A stretch of DNA of 11,150 nt from an uncultured Oscillospiraceae bacterium (GCA_947624465.1 CANQKJ010000045.1:1-11150), one strand, 5' to 3'. Shown: positions 5,780-11,150, numbered from the stretch's first letter. A program made the numbers and translations. Notes: generated by a model not told the origin, from the sequence alone.

Positions 5780-7102
5780 TTATTGATCTGCGGGGAAGGT
5801 GATCCGCAGGGTAAAGACCCCGTCCTCCGCCCGGAGGTCCAACAGGCCGTCGTACTTCTCCGCCACCGCGCGGATGCTCTTCAGCCCAAAGCCGTGCCAG
5901 CCCTTTTCCTCCTTGCTGGTTCCGGGCAGGCCCTCCCCCAGCTCCACCGTGCCGGTGTATCGGTTGGTGACGGAGATGATGACCAGTCCCGCCTTCTGCC
6001 GTACCTGCAGATCGATCATCCGCTCCTCCTGCGGCAGGGCCGCGGACGCCTCGATCGCGTTGTCCAGGGCGTTGCCAAACAGGGTGTAGAGATCCACCGC
6101 GTCCAGGAAGGCCAGCAGCCGTCCGTCGCCGATGCAGGTAAAAGCGATCTTGTGCTGGTTGCAAAGGAGGCTTTTCTCCGTCAGCACCGTGTCCAGGATC
6201 TCGTTGCCGGTCTGGAGCATGGAGTCGTAGATCATCACCGACTGCTGGAGGGAGTCGATGACCTCGCCGCGCTGCTCCGGGTCACGGATGTGCTTCAGAG
6301 CCGCCACTTGGTGCTTCAGGTCGTGGCATTTGCGGTTGATGAGTTCAATATTCTCTTTGGACATCTCGTACTGGGCCTTCTGCCGTAGCCAGAGCTGGTG
6401 CTGGAGGTCCAGCTCCCGCTGGAGGGTCAGTTGCTCTTGCTGGCGCACCTGGCCCGCCAGGGCAAACACGCCGCACACCAGCGCATAGACCCCGTGGACC
6501 GCCTCAAAATGGTACTGGCTGGCGGCCACGCTGAGAACCATTACCACCGTAAGGACACCCAGACTGAGGCCCAGCGAGTCCACAGCGGTGGTGGCGTAGT
6601 GCCGGTCCCGCACCATCCGGCGCACAAACAGCAGGTACCCGCAGAGATAGACAAGCGCGGTGACCAGAAAATACAGCGGCGTGCCGGTGTCGATGGGCAG
6701 GGCGGGCGCCGCAAAGGCCAGCACCGTCCGCACGCAGTAGGCCATGTGCTCCATGAGATAGGCGCAGGCGGCGCAATACACCGCCTCTTTGGTGGACACG
6801 TTCCAGGCAAACCAGAGGATGAACACCAGCAGCCCAAACAGGATGCTGCACCAGAACAGAGCGCTGGGGCCGGAGTCCTGGCTCAACTCGTCGAACGTGC
6901 CGGAAGCCGTCGGTTTGAGAGCGGCCAGCACCAGCAAATACAGGGCCAGCGACCCCAGCATGGCCAGAAAGTCCACCGCCAGCCGTCCCGGAAATCGGGA
7001 CCGCCTCTCCAGAGGCGCGGCAAAGACCAGCGCCGCCGCCAACAGCTCCATCGGGAAAAAGATCATGGAGCGCAGAGCGGTCAGGATCACGTCGATCAAC
7101 AC
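5780..7102 (-). CDS. AgrC-like sensor histidine kinase (GHKL ATPase)
   Basis: 440 aa from a GTG at 7102. The reading frame is open further upstream to 7246, but that part lies entirely within the response-regulator gene; the GTG overlaps its TGA by 7 bp and follows a G-rich GGGGGTGG. The next ATG, at 7066, has no ribosome-binding site. The N-terminal half (1-215) has about six hydrophobic membrane segments, as in AgrC/ComD-type kinases. A coiled-coil linker (about 218-255) leads to the dimerisation/phosphoacceptor segment NRKCHDLKHQVAALK, with His260 the likely phosphorylated residue. The ATPase domain shows the N box LFGNALDNAIEA (341-352) and the G-rich GWHGFGLKSIRAVAEKYDG (401-419). The protein should autophosphorylate and pass phosphate to the LytTR regulator encoded just upstream. 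Such kinases usually sense peptides, but no AgrB- or AgrD-like gene is seen, so the signal is unknown. Confidence 0.88.
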   Translation of the reverse strand: MLIDVILTALRSMIFFPMELLAAALVFAAPLERRSRFPGRLAVDFLAMLGSLALYLLVLAALKPTASGTFDELSQDSGPSALFWCSILFGLLVFILWFAWNVSTKEAVYCAACAYLMEHMAYCVRTVLAFAAPALPIDTGTPLYFLVTALVYLCGYLLFVRRMVRDRHYATTAVDSLGLSLGVLTVVMVLSVAASQYHFEAVHGVYALVCGVFALAGQVRQQEQLTLQRELDLQHQLWLRQKAQYEMSKENIELINRKCHDLKHQVAALKHIRDPEQRGEVIDSLQQSVMIYDSMLQTGNEILDTVLTEKSLLCNQHKIAFTCIGDGRLLAFLDAVDLYTLFGNALDNAIEASAALPQEERMIDLQVRQKAGLVIISVTNRYTGTVELGEGLPGTSKEEKGWHGFGLKSIRAVAEKYDGLLDLRAEDGVFTLRITFPADQ

Positions 7103-7803
7103 CCCACCCCCAAATAGTCGGACAGGTCCTTTGTGAACTGCTTTTTCTTGGGGCGGCTCACCGCCAATTCGTGCCCACCCACCAGCACCGAGTCCTTCAA
7201 TAGTTTGGTGACGTTCTGCAAATTCACCAGGTAGCAGTGATTGCACCGGGAGAAGTGGCAGTCCGCCAGCTGTTCCTCCAGTTCAGACAGGGTGGCCCGG
7301 AGAATGTAACTGCGCTGAACAGTCACCACCTGGACATTGTGGTTCTGTACCTCAATATAGAGGATGTCCCGGACGGACACCCGCTCTTTCCCGTCCCTGG
7401 TGGGCAGCACCAGCCAGCGCTGGTCGTCGCGGCAGAGCAGGCGGAGCGCTTTGTCCAGCCGAAGGGAGAGCTGGGCGTAATTGACCGGTTTCAGGATAAA
7501 ATCAAGCGCATCCACCTCATAGCCCTTGATGGCATATTGAGCCATAGAGGTGATGAAGATGAGGATGACAGAGCTGTCCCGCTCCCTAATGCGGCGGGCG
7601 GCCTCCATCCCGTCCATGTGCGCCATGCGAATATCCAAAAAGATGATGTCCCACTCCGGGCGGTATTCCTCCACGATGGAGAGACCGTCGTCAAACCGGG
7701 TGACGGCAAAAGCCTGCCCATGCTCGCCAGCATAGCGGGTCAGATAGTCCTCCAGCTGGCGGGCATACTCCGCCTCATCCTCTACGATGGCCACACGGAT
7801 CAT
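7096..7803 (-). CDS. LytTR-family response regulator
   Basis: 235 aa. The start is the ATG at 7803, with GGGGAGGG 6 nt upstream; a GTG at 7821 is in frame but precedes the ribosome-binding site. Receiver domain 1-118: acidic pocket E8-D9, phosphoacceptor Asp57 in IIFLDIRM, switch T85-S86 in FITSM, and Lys105 in FILKPVN. LytTR DNA-binding domain about 130-232, with the typical FSRCNHCYLVNLQNVTKL (184-201) and the end KKKQFTKDLSDYL. Proteins of this class (AgrA, VirR, LytR types) bind imperfect direct repeats upstream of targets. It is the first gene of an operon with the overlapping histidine kinase. The GH3 gene lies next downstream on the same strand but behind a terminator; I could not find clear paired LytTR-type direct repeats in either promoter region. 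Confidence 0.92.
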   Translation of the reverse strand: MIRVAIVEDEAEYARQLEDYLTRYAGEHGQAFAVTRFDDGLSIVEEYRPEWDIIFLDIRMAHMDGMEAARRIRERDSSVILIFITSMAQYAIKGYEVDALDFILKPVNYAQLSLRLDKALRLLCRDDQRWLVLPTRDGKERVSVRDILYIEVQNHNVQVVTVQRSYILRATLSELEEQLADCHFSRCNHCYLVNLQNVTKLLKDSVLVGGHELAVSRPKKKQFTKDLSDYLGVGC

Positions 7804-7823
7804 GGAAATCCCTCCCCACACTG

Positions 7824-7852
7824 ATTATACCAGTGAATCATAAAATTGTAAA
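7824..7852 (-). promoter_or_regulatory. Promoter of the two-component operon
   Basis: On the minus strand: -35 TTTACA (7852-7847), 17-bp spacer, consensus -10 TATAAT (7829-7824). The start would be near 7817, leaving a leader of only about 14 nt that is almost wholly the ribosome-binding site GGGGAGGG. Confidence 0.7.
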
Positions 7853-8187
7853 TCCTGCATTTATATGCCTGCCCGCTATATTAAACATCAACCCCTCCCG
7901 CAATTTGGGGCCAAACCAAACGCATCGAACAATAAAACACCCCGCCAACAGGCCGATAGTCCCGTCCAGGAATGTGTAAGTTAGGACGCGAAAACGTCAG
8001 TTGGTACAGTTATATTAACTCGGTGGAAGTAGCAAGATATGAAGCATGTCCTGTACATTGTGGCAAACAGCAGCGCGATGAACGGTGTGGCGTATGGCGC
8101 TAACGCAAATTCCGGCCTCCGCCGTTCTTGACTGGGCGTTTTCCGCCAGTCGCTGATATATCCGCATCAGCTCCGCCGCACAGGAGC
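7853..8187. other. Spacer, mostly non-coding, with GH3 relic
   Basis: About 335 bases between the two-component promoter and the end of the Crp-like gene. The only recognisable content is the GH3 remnant at 8033-8131. Positions 7861-8032 show no gene, no AgrD-like peptide gene and no strong hairpin. A minus-strand frame across about 8015-8185 is open but has no ribosome-binding site and no familiar motif. Confidence 0.6.
8033..8131 (+). pseudogene. Remnant of a second GH3 gene (C-terminal end of catalytic domain)
   Basis: Reading from 8033 gives Q-D-M-KHVLYIVANSSAMNGVAYG and then a stop at 8129-8131. This matches the end of the catalytic domain in the intact GH3 protein of this window: HHILYTVANSKIMNGAMPG (930-948) against KHVLYIVANSSAMNGVAYG, 11 of 19 identical by eye, including LY.VANS and MNG. 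A TAG stop (8030-8032) lies immediately upstream in frame, and neither the rest of the enzyme nor the C-terminal membrane helix is present. It lies on the opposite strand and differs at most wobble positions, so it is not a recent copy of the neighbour but the tail of another, permuted-type GH3 gene that has been lost. The ATG at 8039 has no good ribosome-binding site, so expression is unlikely. Confidence 0.6.
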
Positions 8188-8868
8188 CTAATGGTGACCT
8201 TGAGGCGGTTCACGCAATGTAAATTCATTCTTATGAAAATCCAACATTCCTTCGTTCCGCAGCTTGCATAGCTCGTTGGACATAGCGCTTCGGTCTACCG
8301 AAAGGAAATCCGCCAACTGCTGACGGTTAAAGGGAATGGAGAAAGAACTGCTGTTTTGCCTTTTGGCTTCGTCAGAAAGGTATGACAGTAGTTTTTCCCT
8401 TGTAGAGCGTTGTGACATATAACTGAGTTTTTGAACCAGACTTTTGTTTTTATCCGAAATCGTATAAAACATATTTTTGACAAGTCGAGTATGAAAAGGA
8501 CAGGCTGAGGGGCAGACAGTCAAAATTCGCTCCATATCGAAAAAGAGGACCGCGCTTTCCTCCGCGGCAATGACATCGTTCATCAACGTACCGCTGTTTG
8601 GCACAATATATGCTTCTCCAAACATCTCTCCGGGACGGATCTCATTTAAAATATTAAGATTGCCCCAATAATCCTCTTTCTGAATATGGAGTCTGCCCGA
8701 ACCGAGAATCAAAAGATCATGGATGAACTCCCCCTGTCGAAACGCATATTCCCCCTTGCCATACTGTCGGATAGTTGCGTTCAGACAATCCAGCATAGAG
8801 AGGATTTCATCATCCCCTATGTCGGAGAACAGCTTAGCCCTTTTGAGGACAGGCACATACTTTTCCAT
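8188..8868 (-). CDS. Crp/Fnr-family transcriptional regulator (HcpR-like context)
   Basis: 226 aa. ATG at 8868 with GAGG 5 nt upstream. The N-terminal cyclic-nucleotide-binding-type beta barrel spans about 5-120 (KRAKLFSDIGDDEILSML, then RPGEMFGEAYIV at 78-89); residues 125-150 are the dimer helix; the winged HTH at about 155-220 has the recognition segment FNRQQLADFLSVDRSAMSNELCKLRNEGML (180-209). The cysteines are C28, C119, C123 and C201; there is no N-terminal cysteine cluster like that of FNR, so it is not obviously an iron-sulfur sensor of that kind. It is divergent from a 4Fe-4S protein. In clostridia, Crp-like regulators beside such ferredoxins often belong to the HcpR group responding to nitrosative or redox stress; the assignment to that group is inference. 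It probably controls both its own gene and the ferredoxin gene through the shared 110-bp spacer. Confidence 0.9.
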   Translation of the reverse strand: MEKYVPVLKRAKLFSDIGDDEILSMLDCLNATIRQYGKGEYAFRQGEFIHDLLILGSGRLHIQKEDYWGNLNILNEIRPGEMFGEAYIVPNSGTLMNDVIAAEESAVLFFDMERILTVCPSACPFHTRLVKNMFYTISDKNKSLVQKLSYMSQRSTREKLLSYLSDEAKRQNSSSFSIPFNRQQLADFLSVDRSAMSNELCKLRNEGMLDFHKNEFTLREPPQGHH

Positions 8869-8883
8869 AATAACCTCATTTCC

Positions 8884-8897
8884 GTTGGAAAAACAAC
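8884..8897. promoter_or_regulatory. Candidate Crp/Fnr-type binding site
   Basis: GTTG-N6-CAAC has its centre at 8890.5, about -41.5 from the predicted ferredoxin transcript start, the standard class II activator position. It also overlaps TTTCCGTTGGAAA (8879-8891), a separate perfect dyad. Relative to the regulator's own promoter it lies just downstream of the start, compatible with autorepression. Only four bases per half-site match, so this is tentative. Confidence 0.35.
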
Positions 8898-8925
8898 ATA
8901 CCGATTTCCTTTATCGTATTATAAT
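8897..8925 (+). promoter_or_regulatory. Promoter of the ferredoxin gene, activator-type
   Basis: A perfect -10 TATAAT (8920-8925) is paired with a poor -35 (CATACC, 8897-8902, 17-bp spacer). A good -10 with a bad -35 is the usual layout for a Crp/Fnr-activated promoter. Predicted start near 8932. Confidence 0.5.
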
Positions 8926-8941
8926 GAGGCCAGGAAGTCAA
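8913..8941 (-). promoter_or_regulatory. Promoter of the Crp-like regulator
   Basis: On the minus strand: -35 TTGACT (8941-8936), 17-bp spacer, -10 TACGAT (8918-8913). The start would be near 8906. Its spacer contains the -10 of the rightward promoter, so the two cannot easily be used at once. Confidence 0.5.
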
Positions 8942-8978
8942 GAGACGCTGGTGCGTTTCAGAACAGGAGGAACATATA

Positions 8979-9671
8979 ATGATCAGGAAAATCATCAAAA
9001 TCGACGAGGAAAAGTGCAATGGCTGCGGAATCTGCGCCGATGCCTGCCACGAGGGAGCTATCGGTATCGTTGACGGCAAGGCGAAACTGCTTCGAGAGGA
9101 CTACTGCGATGGTCTTGGCGACTGCTTACCCGCCTGCCCGACAGGAGCAATTACTTTTGAGGAACGGGAAGCACCGGCATACAACGAAGCTGCGGTAAAG
9201 GCGGCAAAGCAGACTAAGGACGCTGAAAAATTGCCCTGCGGTTGCCCTGGCACAGCTTCAAAAGCAATTCAGCGTGAAGAAACACAGGCTGAAAATGTGA
9301 CTGTCCACAGCCGCCTTTCTCAGTGGCCAGTGCAAATCAAGTTGGTTCCCGTAAATGCGCCCTATTTCAACGGCGCAAACCTGCTGGTAGCCGCTGATTG
9401 CACCGCTTACGCTTACGGTAACTTCCACAATGATTTCATCAAAAACAGAATCACCCTGATTGGTTGCCCGAAACTGGATATGGTGGACTACACTGAGAAA
9501 TTGACGCAGATCATCGCTCAGAACGATATTAAAAGCGTGACAGTCGTCCGTATGGAAGTACCCTGTTGCGGCGGCATTGAAAACGCGGTCAAACAGGCGC
9601 TTCAAGCCAGCGGGAAGTTTATCCCGTGGAGTGTTGTGACGATCTCCACAGACGGTCAGATCATCGAATGA
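8979..9671 (+). CDS. Ferredoxin-like 4Fe-4S binding protein
   Basis: 230 aa. ATG at 8979 with AGGAGG 8 nt upstream. The N-terminal bacterial ferredoxin domain (about 4-62) has motif 1 C13-x2-C16-x2-C19-x3-C23 and motif 2 CDGLGDCLPACPTGAI, with C43, C49 and C53 but Leu46 where the second cysteine usually stands. A linker holds LPCGCPGT (about 85-92), whose two cysteines are typical of this protein type. The C-terminal part (about 115-230) contains the cysteine-bearing segments LLVAADCTAYAYGNFH, LIGCPKLD and VPCCGGIENAVKQAL, probably further metal or redox sites. No membrane helix or signal peptide, so a cytoplasmic electron carrier or redox partner. Proteins of this kind are found beside hybrid-cluster protein (hcp) genes and HcpR-type regulators in clostridia, but no hcp gene is present here. 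A strong terminator follows, so it is a single-gene transcript. Confidence 0.85.
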   Translation: MIRKIIKIDEEKCNGCGICADACHEGAIGIVDGKAKLLREDYCDGLGDCLPACPTGAITFEEREAPAYNEAAVKAAKQTKDAEKLPCGCPGTASKAIQREETQAENVTVHSRLSQWPVQIKLVPVNAPYFNGANLLVAADCTAYAYGNFHNDFIKNRITLIGCPKLDMVDYTEKLTQIIAQNDIKSVTVVRMEVPCCGGIENAVKQALQASGKFIPWSVVTISTDGQIIE

Positions 9672-9748
9672 TCAGAGAGAAGATGCCTAAGGGGATAAAG
9701 GGGCATCCCGGAAAGTCTGAGCGAGGCGCTGAAATAAGCTGATATCAT

Positions 9749-9784
9749 AAAACTCCTCACCGCTGACCGGCGGTGAGGAGTTTT
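9749..9784. terminator. Strong bidirectional terminator
   Basis: Perfect 15-bp arms AAAACTCCTCACCGC (9749-9763) and GCGGTGAGGAGTTTT (9770-9784) with a 6-base loop, T-run on both strands. It lies between the convergent ferredoxin and flavoprotein genes and should serve both. Confidence 0.9.
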
Positions 9785-9822
9785 TGGCATAGGGAACGGG
9801 ACAGCGATTTTAATGATCTCTC

Positions 9823-10368
9823 TCAAATGGCGTCGGCCAGCGCCGCCGCTTTTTTGCAGCCGTCAGTCTTGTCGATATCGCCGACATTCAGCATACCGGG
9901 AACCAGGACTTCGCCCACCATCTTCCATTTGTTCAGAGCGCACATGCGCTCCATGGGAATACGGACGCCGTCCATCACGGACATATCATCTTCCTCACAG
10001 CAGGTGATCAGCGCGCATTCCTTGCCGGAAATATCCTTGCCGCCCACCACCATAGCGTAAATGCGGTCAATAACGCCTTTGATCTGCGCCGGAATGGAAT
10101 ACCAATAAACGGGCATGGTGAACACGATGGCGTCCGACTCCAGAATGGCCGGCGCGATCGTATTGAAGTCGTCGTCAAAGGTGCAGGCTTTCCCGGTGGA
10201 GTAACAGGTCTCACAGGCGTGGCAGCCGCCGACCTTTTTGAACGCCGCGTCAAAACGGGTGACCGTATGCCCCTTTTCCTCCGCCGCCGTAATAAAAGCG
10301 TCGGTCATAGCGAAGCTGTTTCCGTTCTTGCGGGGGCTGCCGGTGATAACAACAATTTTTTTGCTCAT
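9823..10368 (-). CDS. Flavodoxin-fold NAD(P)H-dependent oxidoreductase, cysteine-rich
   Basis: 181 aa. ATG at 10368 with GGAGG 8 nt upstream. NADPH-dependent FMN reductase / iron-sulfur flavoprotein type: FMN-phosphate loop GSPRKNGNS (10-18), and the flavin-contacting PVYWYSIPAQIKGVIDR (86-102). Between them is the cysteine cluster GGCHACETCYSTGKAC (C49, C52, C55, C62), as in proteins related to archaeal Isf; whether it binds an iron-sulfur cluster here is not known, since the CxxCxxC spacing also occurs in family members without one. Additional cysteines at 118, 123-124, 143 and 171. Cytoplasmic; likely reduces flavin, quinone or other small electrophiles. It diverges from an HxlR-type regulator that probably controls it. 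Confidence 0.88.
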   Translation of the reverse strand: MSKKIVVITGSPRKNGNSFAMTDAFITAAEEKGHTVTRFDAAFKKVGGCHACETCYSTGKACTFDDDFNTIAPAILESDAIVFTMPVYWYSIPAQIKGVIDRIYAMVVGGKDISGKECALITCCEEDDMSVMDGVRIPMERMCALNKWKMVGEVLVPGMLNVGDIDKTDGCKKAAALADAI

Positions 10369-10395
10369 GATCCTTACCTCCAGTTTCTCGCGGGA

Positions 10396-10424
10396 TTGAC
10401 TTTTCTCCCGCCTCGCACTATATT
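10396..10424 (+). promoter_or_regulatory. Promoter of the HxlR-type regulator
   Basis: -35 TTGACT (10396-10401), 17-bp spacer, -10 TATATT (10419-10424). Start near 10431, giving a leader of about 67 nt that contains the inverted repeat at 10447-10477. Confidence 0.7.
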
Positions 10425-10436
10425 TGTATCACAAAT
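10422..10436. promoter_or_regulatory. 15-bp palindrome at the overlapping -10 boxes
   Basis: ATTTGT-ATC-ACAAAT, a perfect 6-bp dyad with three central bases. It covers the -10 of the leftward promoter and the end of the -10 of the rightward one, so a bound protein would shut both. Confidence 0.4.
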
Positions 10437-10450
10437 CCATCATAAGGCAA
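10423..10450 (-). promoter_or_regulatory. Promoter of the flavoprotein gene
   Basis: On the minus strand: -35 TTGCCT (10450-10445), 16-bp spacer, TG-extended -10 TACAAA (10428-10423). The -35 overlaps the left half-site of the inverted repeat, and the -10 overlaps the -10 of the rightward promoter. Confidence 0.45.
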
Positions 10451-10477
10451 GTACGCACATTCAGGTGTGGTACTTAC
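10447..10477. promoter_or_regulatory. Candidate HxlR operator
   Basis: GCAAGTAC (10447-10454) and GTACTTAC (10470-10477) are inverted 8-bp half-sites with one mismatch, separated by 15 bases; near-symmetric CACA and TGTG lie inside. It overlaps the -35 of the flavoprotein promoter and the leader of the regulator gene. GTAC-cored dyads are common for HxlR-family repressors; the link to this regulator is inference. Confidence 0.5.
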
Positions 10478-10497
10478 CCAAAGGAGAGCGTAAAGAG

Positions 10498-10839
10498 ATG
10501 AGTTTTGAGTGTATTCAGAACGCGAAGTTGGAGGACACCGGCTTTCATTACACGATGTCCCTGATACAGGGAAAGTACAAGATGTTTATCCTCTATGCGC
10601 TGGCATGGTTTGGGGTCGTGCGCTTCAATGAGATGAAAAAGTTCATCGGCGGCATTTCCTATAAGACGCTCAGTTCCACCCTCAAAGAGCTGGAGGCCGA
10701 CGGCCTGGTCCCCCGTGAGGAGTACCCGCAGATCCCGCCGAAAGTCGAGTACAGTCTGACGGAGCGCGGTCGATCCCTGATGCCGATCCTGGATCAGATG
10801 TGTACTTGGGGAGAGGAGCACCGTTCGGTAAGCGATTGA
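10498..10839 (+). CDS. HxlR-family winged-HTH regulator
   Basis: 113 aa. The ATG at 10498 is preferred over longer readings that start inside the flavoprotein gene; AAGGAG lies upstream at a slightly long spacing (about 10 nt) and the length is normal for the family (about 100-120 aa). HxlR fold: N-terminal helix, then LIQGKYKMFILYALAWFGVVRFNEMKKFIGGISYKTLSSTLKELEADGLVPREEYPQIPPKVEYSLTERG (22-91 region), with the PxVEYSLTERG wing typical of HxlR. A single cysteine near the N-terminus (Cys5) is placed like the sensing cysteine of YodB/QsrR-type members, and the only other cysteine is C102. It probably represses its own gene and the divergent flavoprotein oxidoreductase and releases DNA upon oxidative or electrophile stress; this is by analogy. 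Confidence 0.9.
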   Translation: MSFECIQNAKLEDTGFHYTMSLIQGKYKMFILYALAWFGVVRFNEMKKFIGGISYKTLSSTLKELEADGLVPREEYPQIPPKVEYSLTERGRSLMPILDQMCTWGEEHRSVSD

Positions 10840-10863
10840 CTTCGCTGCATAACTTGTTACAAA

Positions 10864-10905
10864 CAGAAAACTTCTCACTTCCACTTCGGAGAGAGGAGTT
10901 TTCTG
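10864..10905. terminator. Hairpin terminator between HxlR and MATE genes
   Basis: CAGAAAACTTCTC (10864-10876) pairs with GAGGAGTTTTCTG (10893-10905), 13 bp with one G-T pair. It lies 24 bp after the HxlR stop and 37 bp beyond the MATE stop, so it can end both. It shares CTCACTTCCAC with the hairpin at 2354-2394. Confidence 0.7.
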
Positions 10906-10942
10906 CTTATTCATTGTGAAACGGGAAGTTGTCAGTCCAATG

Positions 10943-11150
10943 CTATCTTTTATCTCGTGACACCGCAACGCACACAAATGCTAATATGGTGACGATGCAC
11001 TCCGAGCAGGGCAGTGCCAGCCACACGCCATTGAGTTTGAGGAACAGCGGCAAGCTATAAATAAACAGCGCATTCAACACAAAGCTCCGCAATACGGCGA
11101 TGAGCAAAGACATCCTTTCACGCATGGCAGATTGCAAATAATAAGTGGCA
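10943..11150 (-). CDS. MATE-family efflux transporter, C-terminal end (cut by window edge)
   Basis: The frame is open to the right edge, giving 68 residues of the C-terminus before the TAG at 10945-10943. The segment QSAMRERMSLLIAVLRSFV followed by hydrophobic helices (NALFIYSLPLFLKLNGVWLALPCSECIVTILAFVCVAVSRDKR) fits the last two membrane segments of a MATE transporter: the loop and helix before LNGVWLA, then the last helix and a basic cytoplasmic end. MATE proteins export drugs or metabolites using a Na+ or H+ gradient. A reading starting at a TTG (11137) is only an internal frame, not the true start. Whether it is linked in function with the HxlR regulator is unknown; a convergent arrangement with a shared terminator argues against co-transcription. 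Confidence 0.75.
   Translation of the reverse strand, partial: ATYYLQSAMRERMSLLIAVLRSFVLNALFIYSLPLFLKLNGVWLALPCSECIVTILAFVCVAVSRDKR

Noticed and set aside
6398..7117. A plus-strand open frame of 239 aa opposite the histidine kinase
   Set aside because: Low-complexity Q/H/R-rich translation, antisense to a well-supported kinase gene.
7103..7246. Longer N-terminus for the histidine kinase starting at 7246
   Set aside because: The extra 48 residues lie wholly inside the response-regulator gene and are not hydrophobic or family-like; the GTG at 7102 overlapping the upstream stop is the usual arrangement.
7237..7824. A plus-strand open frame of 195 aa opposite the response regulator
   Set aside because: Antisense shadow of the receiver and LytTR domains; no motif or start signal.
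8015..8185. A minus-strand open stretch (with MRIYQRLAENAQSR) after the Crp-like gene
   Set aside because: No start signal, no recognised family, and it overlaps the GH3 remnant on the other strand.
9668..9742. A 24-aa frame (starting MIREKMPKGIKG) overlapping the ferredoxin stop as ATGA
   Set aside because: The coupled start is suggestive, but it has no own ribosome-binding site, no motif, and contains a small hairpin; too short to support without conservation.

Overview
The window looks like a stretch of chromosome from an anaerobic gut Clostridia, probably Oscillospiraceae (Flavonifractor, Lawsonibacter or Oscillibacter-like). This is an inference from GC-rich coding DNA with AT-rich spacers, AGGAGG ribosome-binding sites, a membrane-anchored permuted GH3 enzyme, an AgrC/LytTR two-component pair, a Crp/Fnr-ferredoxin pair and a DUF6076-type protein. 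No rRNA, tRNA, CRISPR array, transposase or integrase was seen.

Layout. (1) Positions 1-2227 hold a regulatory, accessory-looking cassette. Three overlapping or closely spaced small helix-turn-helix genes run leftward: an excisionase-like HTH and two tandem winged-HTH genes, the last cut by the window edge. They diverge from a 357-aa zinc-ribbon protein (DUF6076-like) across an AT-rich control region that carries two good promoters and three copies of the heptamer ATTATCT. (2) Positions 2228-2651 are non-coding, with two hairpin terminators and a 20-bp palindrome. (3) Positions 2652-5651 encode, leftward, a 999-aa GH3 glycosidase with circularly permuted domain order and a membrane anchor at each end. 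(4) Positions 5780-7803 encode, leftward, a LytTR response regulator followed by an AgrC-like histidine kinase that overlaps it by 7 bp. The operon has its own promoter and a strong terminator before the GH3 gene. (5) Positions 7853-8187 are mostly non-coding but hold a short relic of a second GH3 gene on the opposite strand. (6) Positions 8188-9671 hold a divergent pair: a Crp/Fnr-type regulator (leftward) and a ferredoxin-like 4Fe-4S protein (rightward). (7) Positions 9823-10839 hold another divergent pair: a flavodoxin-fold NAD(P)H oxidoreductase (leftward) and an HxlR-type regulator (rightward), with face-to-face promoters and two dyads between them. (8) The right edge is the C-terminal end of a MATE-type efflux transporter (leftward).

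How the parts work together. Three regulator-target modules lie side by side: HTH cassette/zinc protein, Crp-like regulator/ferredoxin, and HxlR/flavoprotein. Each has dyad-bearing DNA where a locally encoded regulator could act. The two-component system may control the neighbouring surface glycosidase, but nothing in the sequence proves it. The least understood part is the HTH-cassette/zinc-finger module at the left; it is the best candidate here for an undescribed system, although its function cannot be read from this window.
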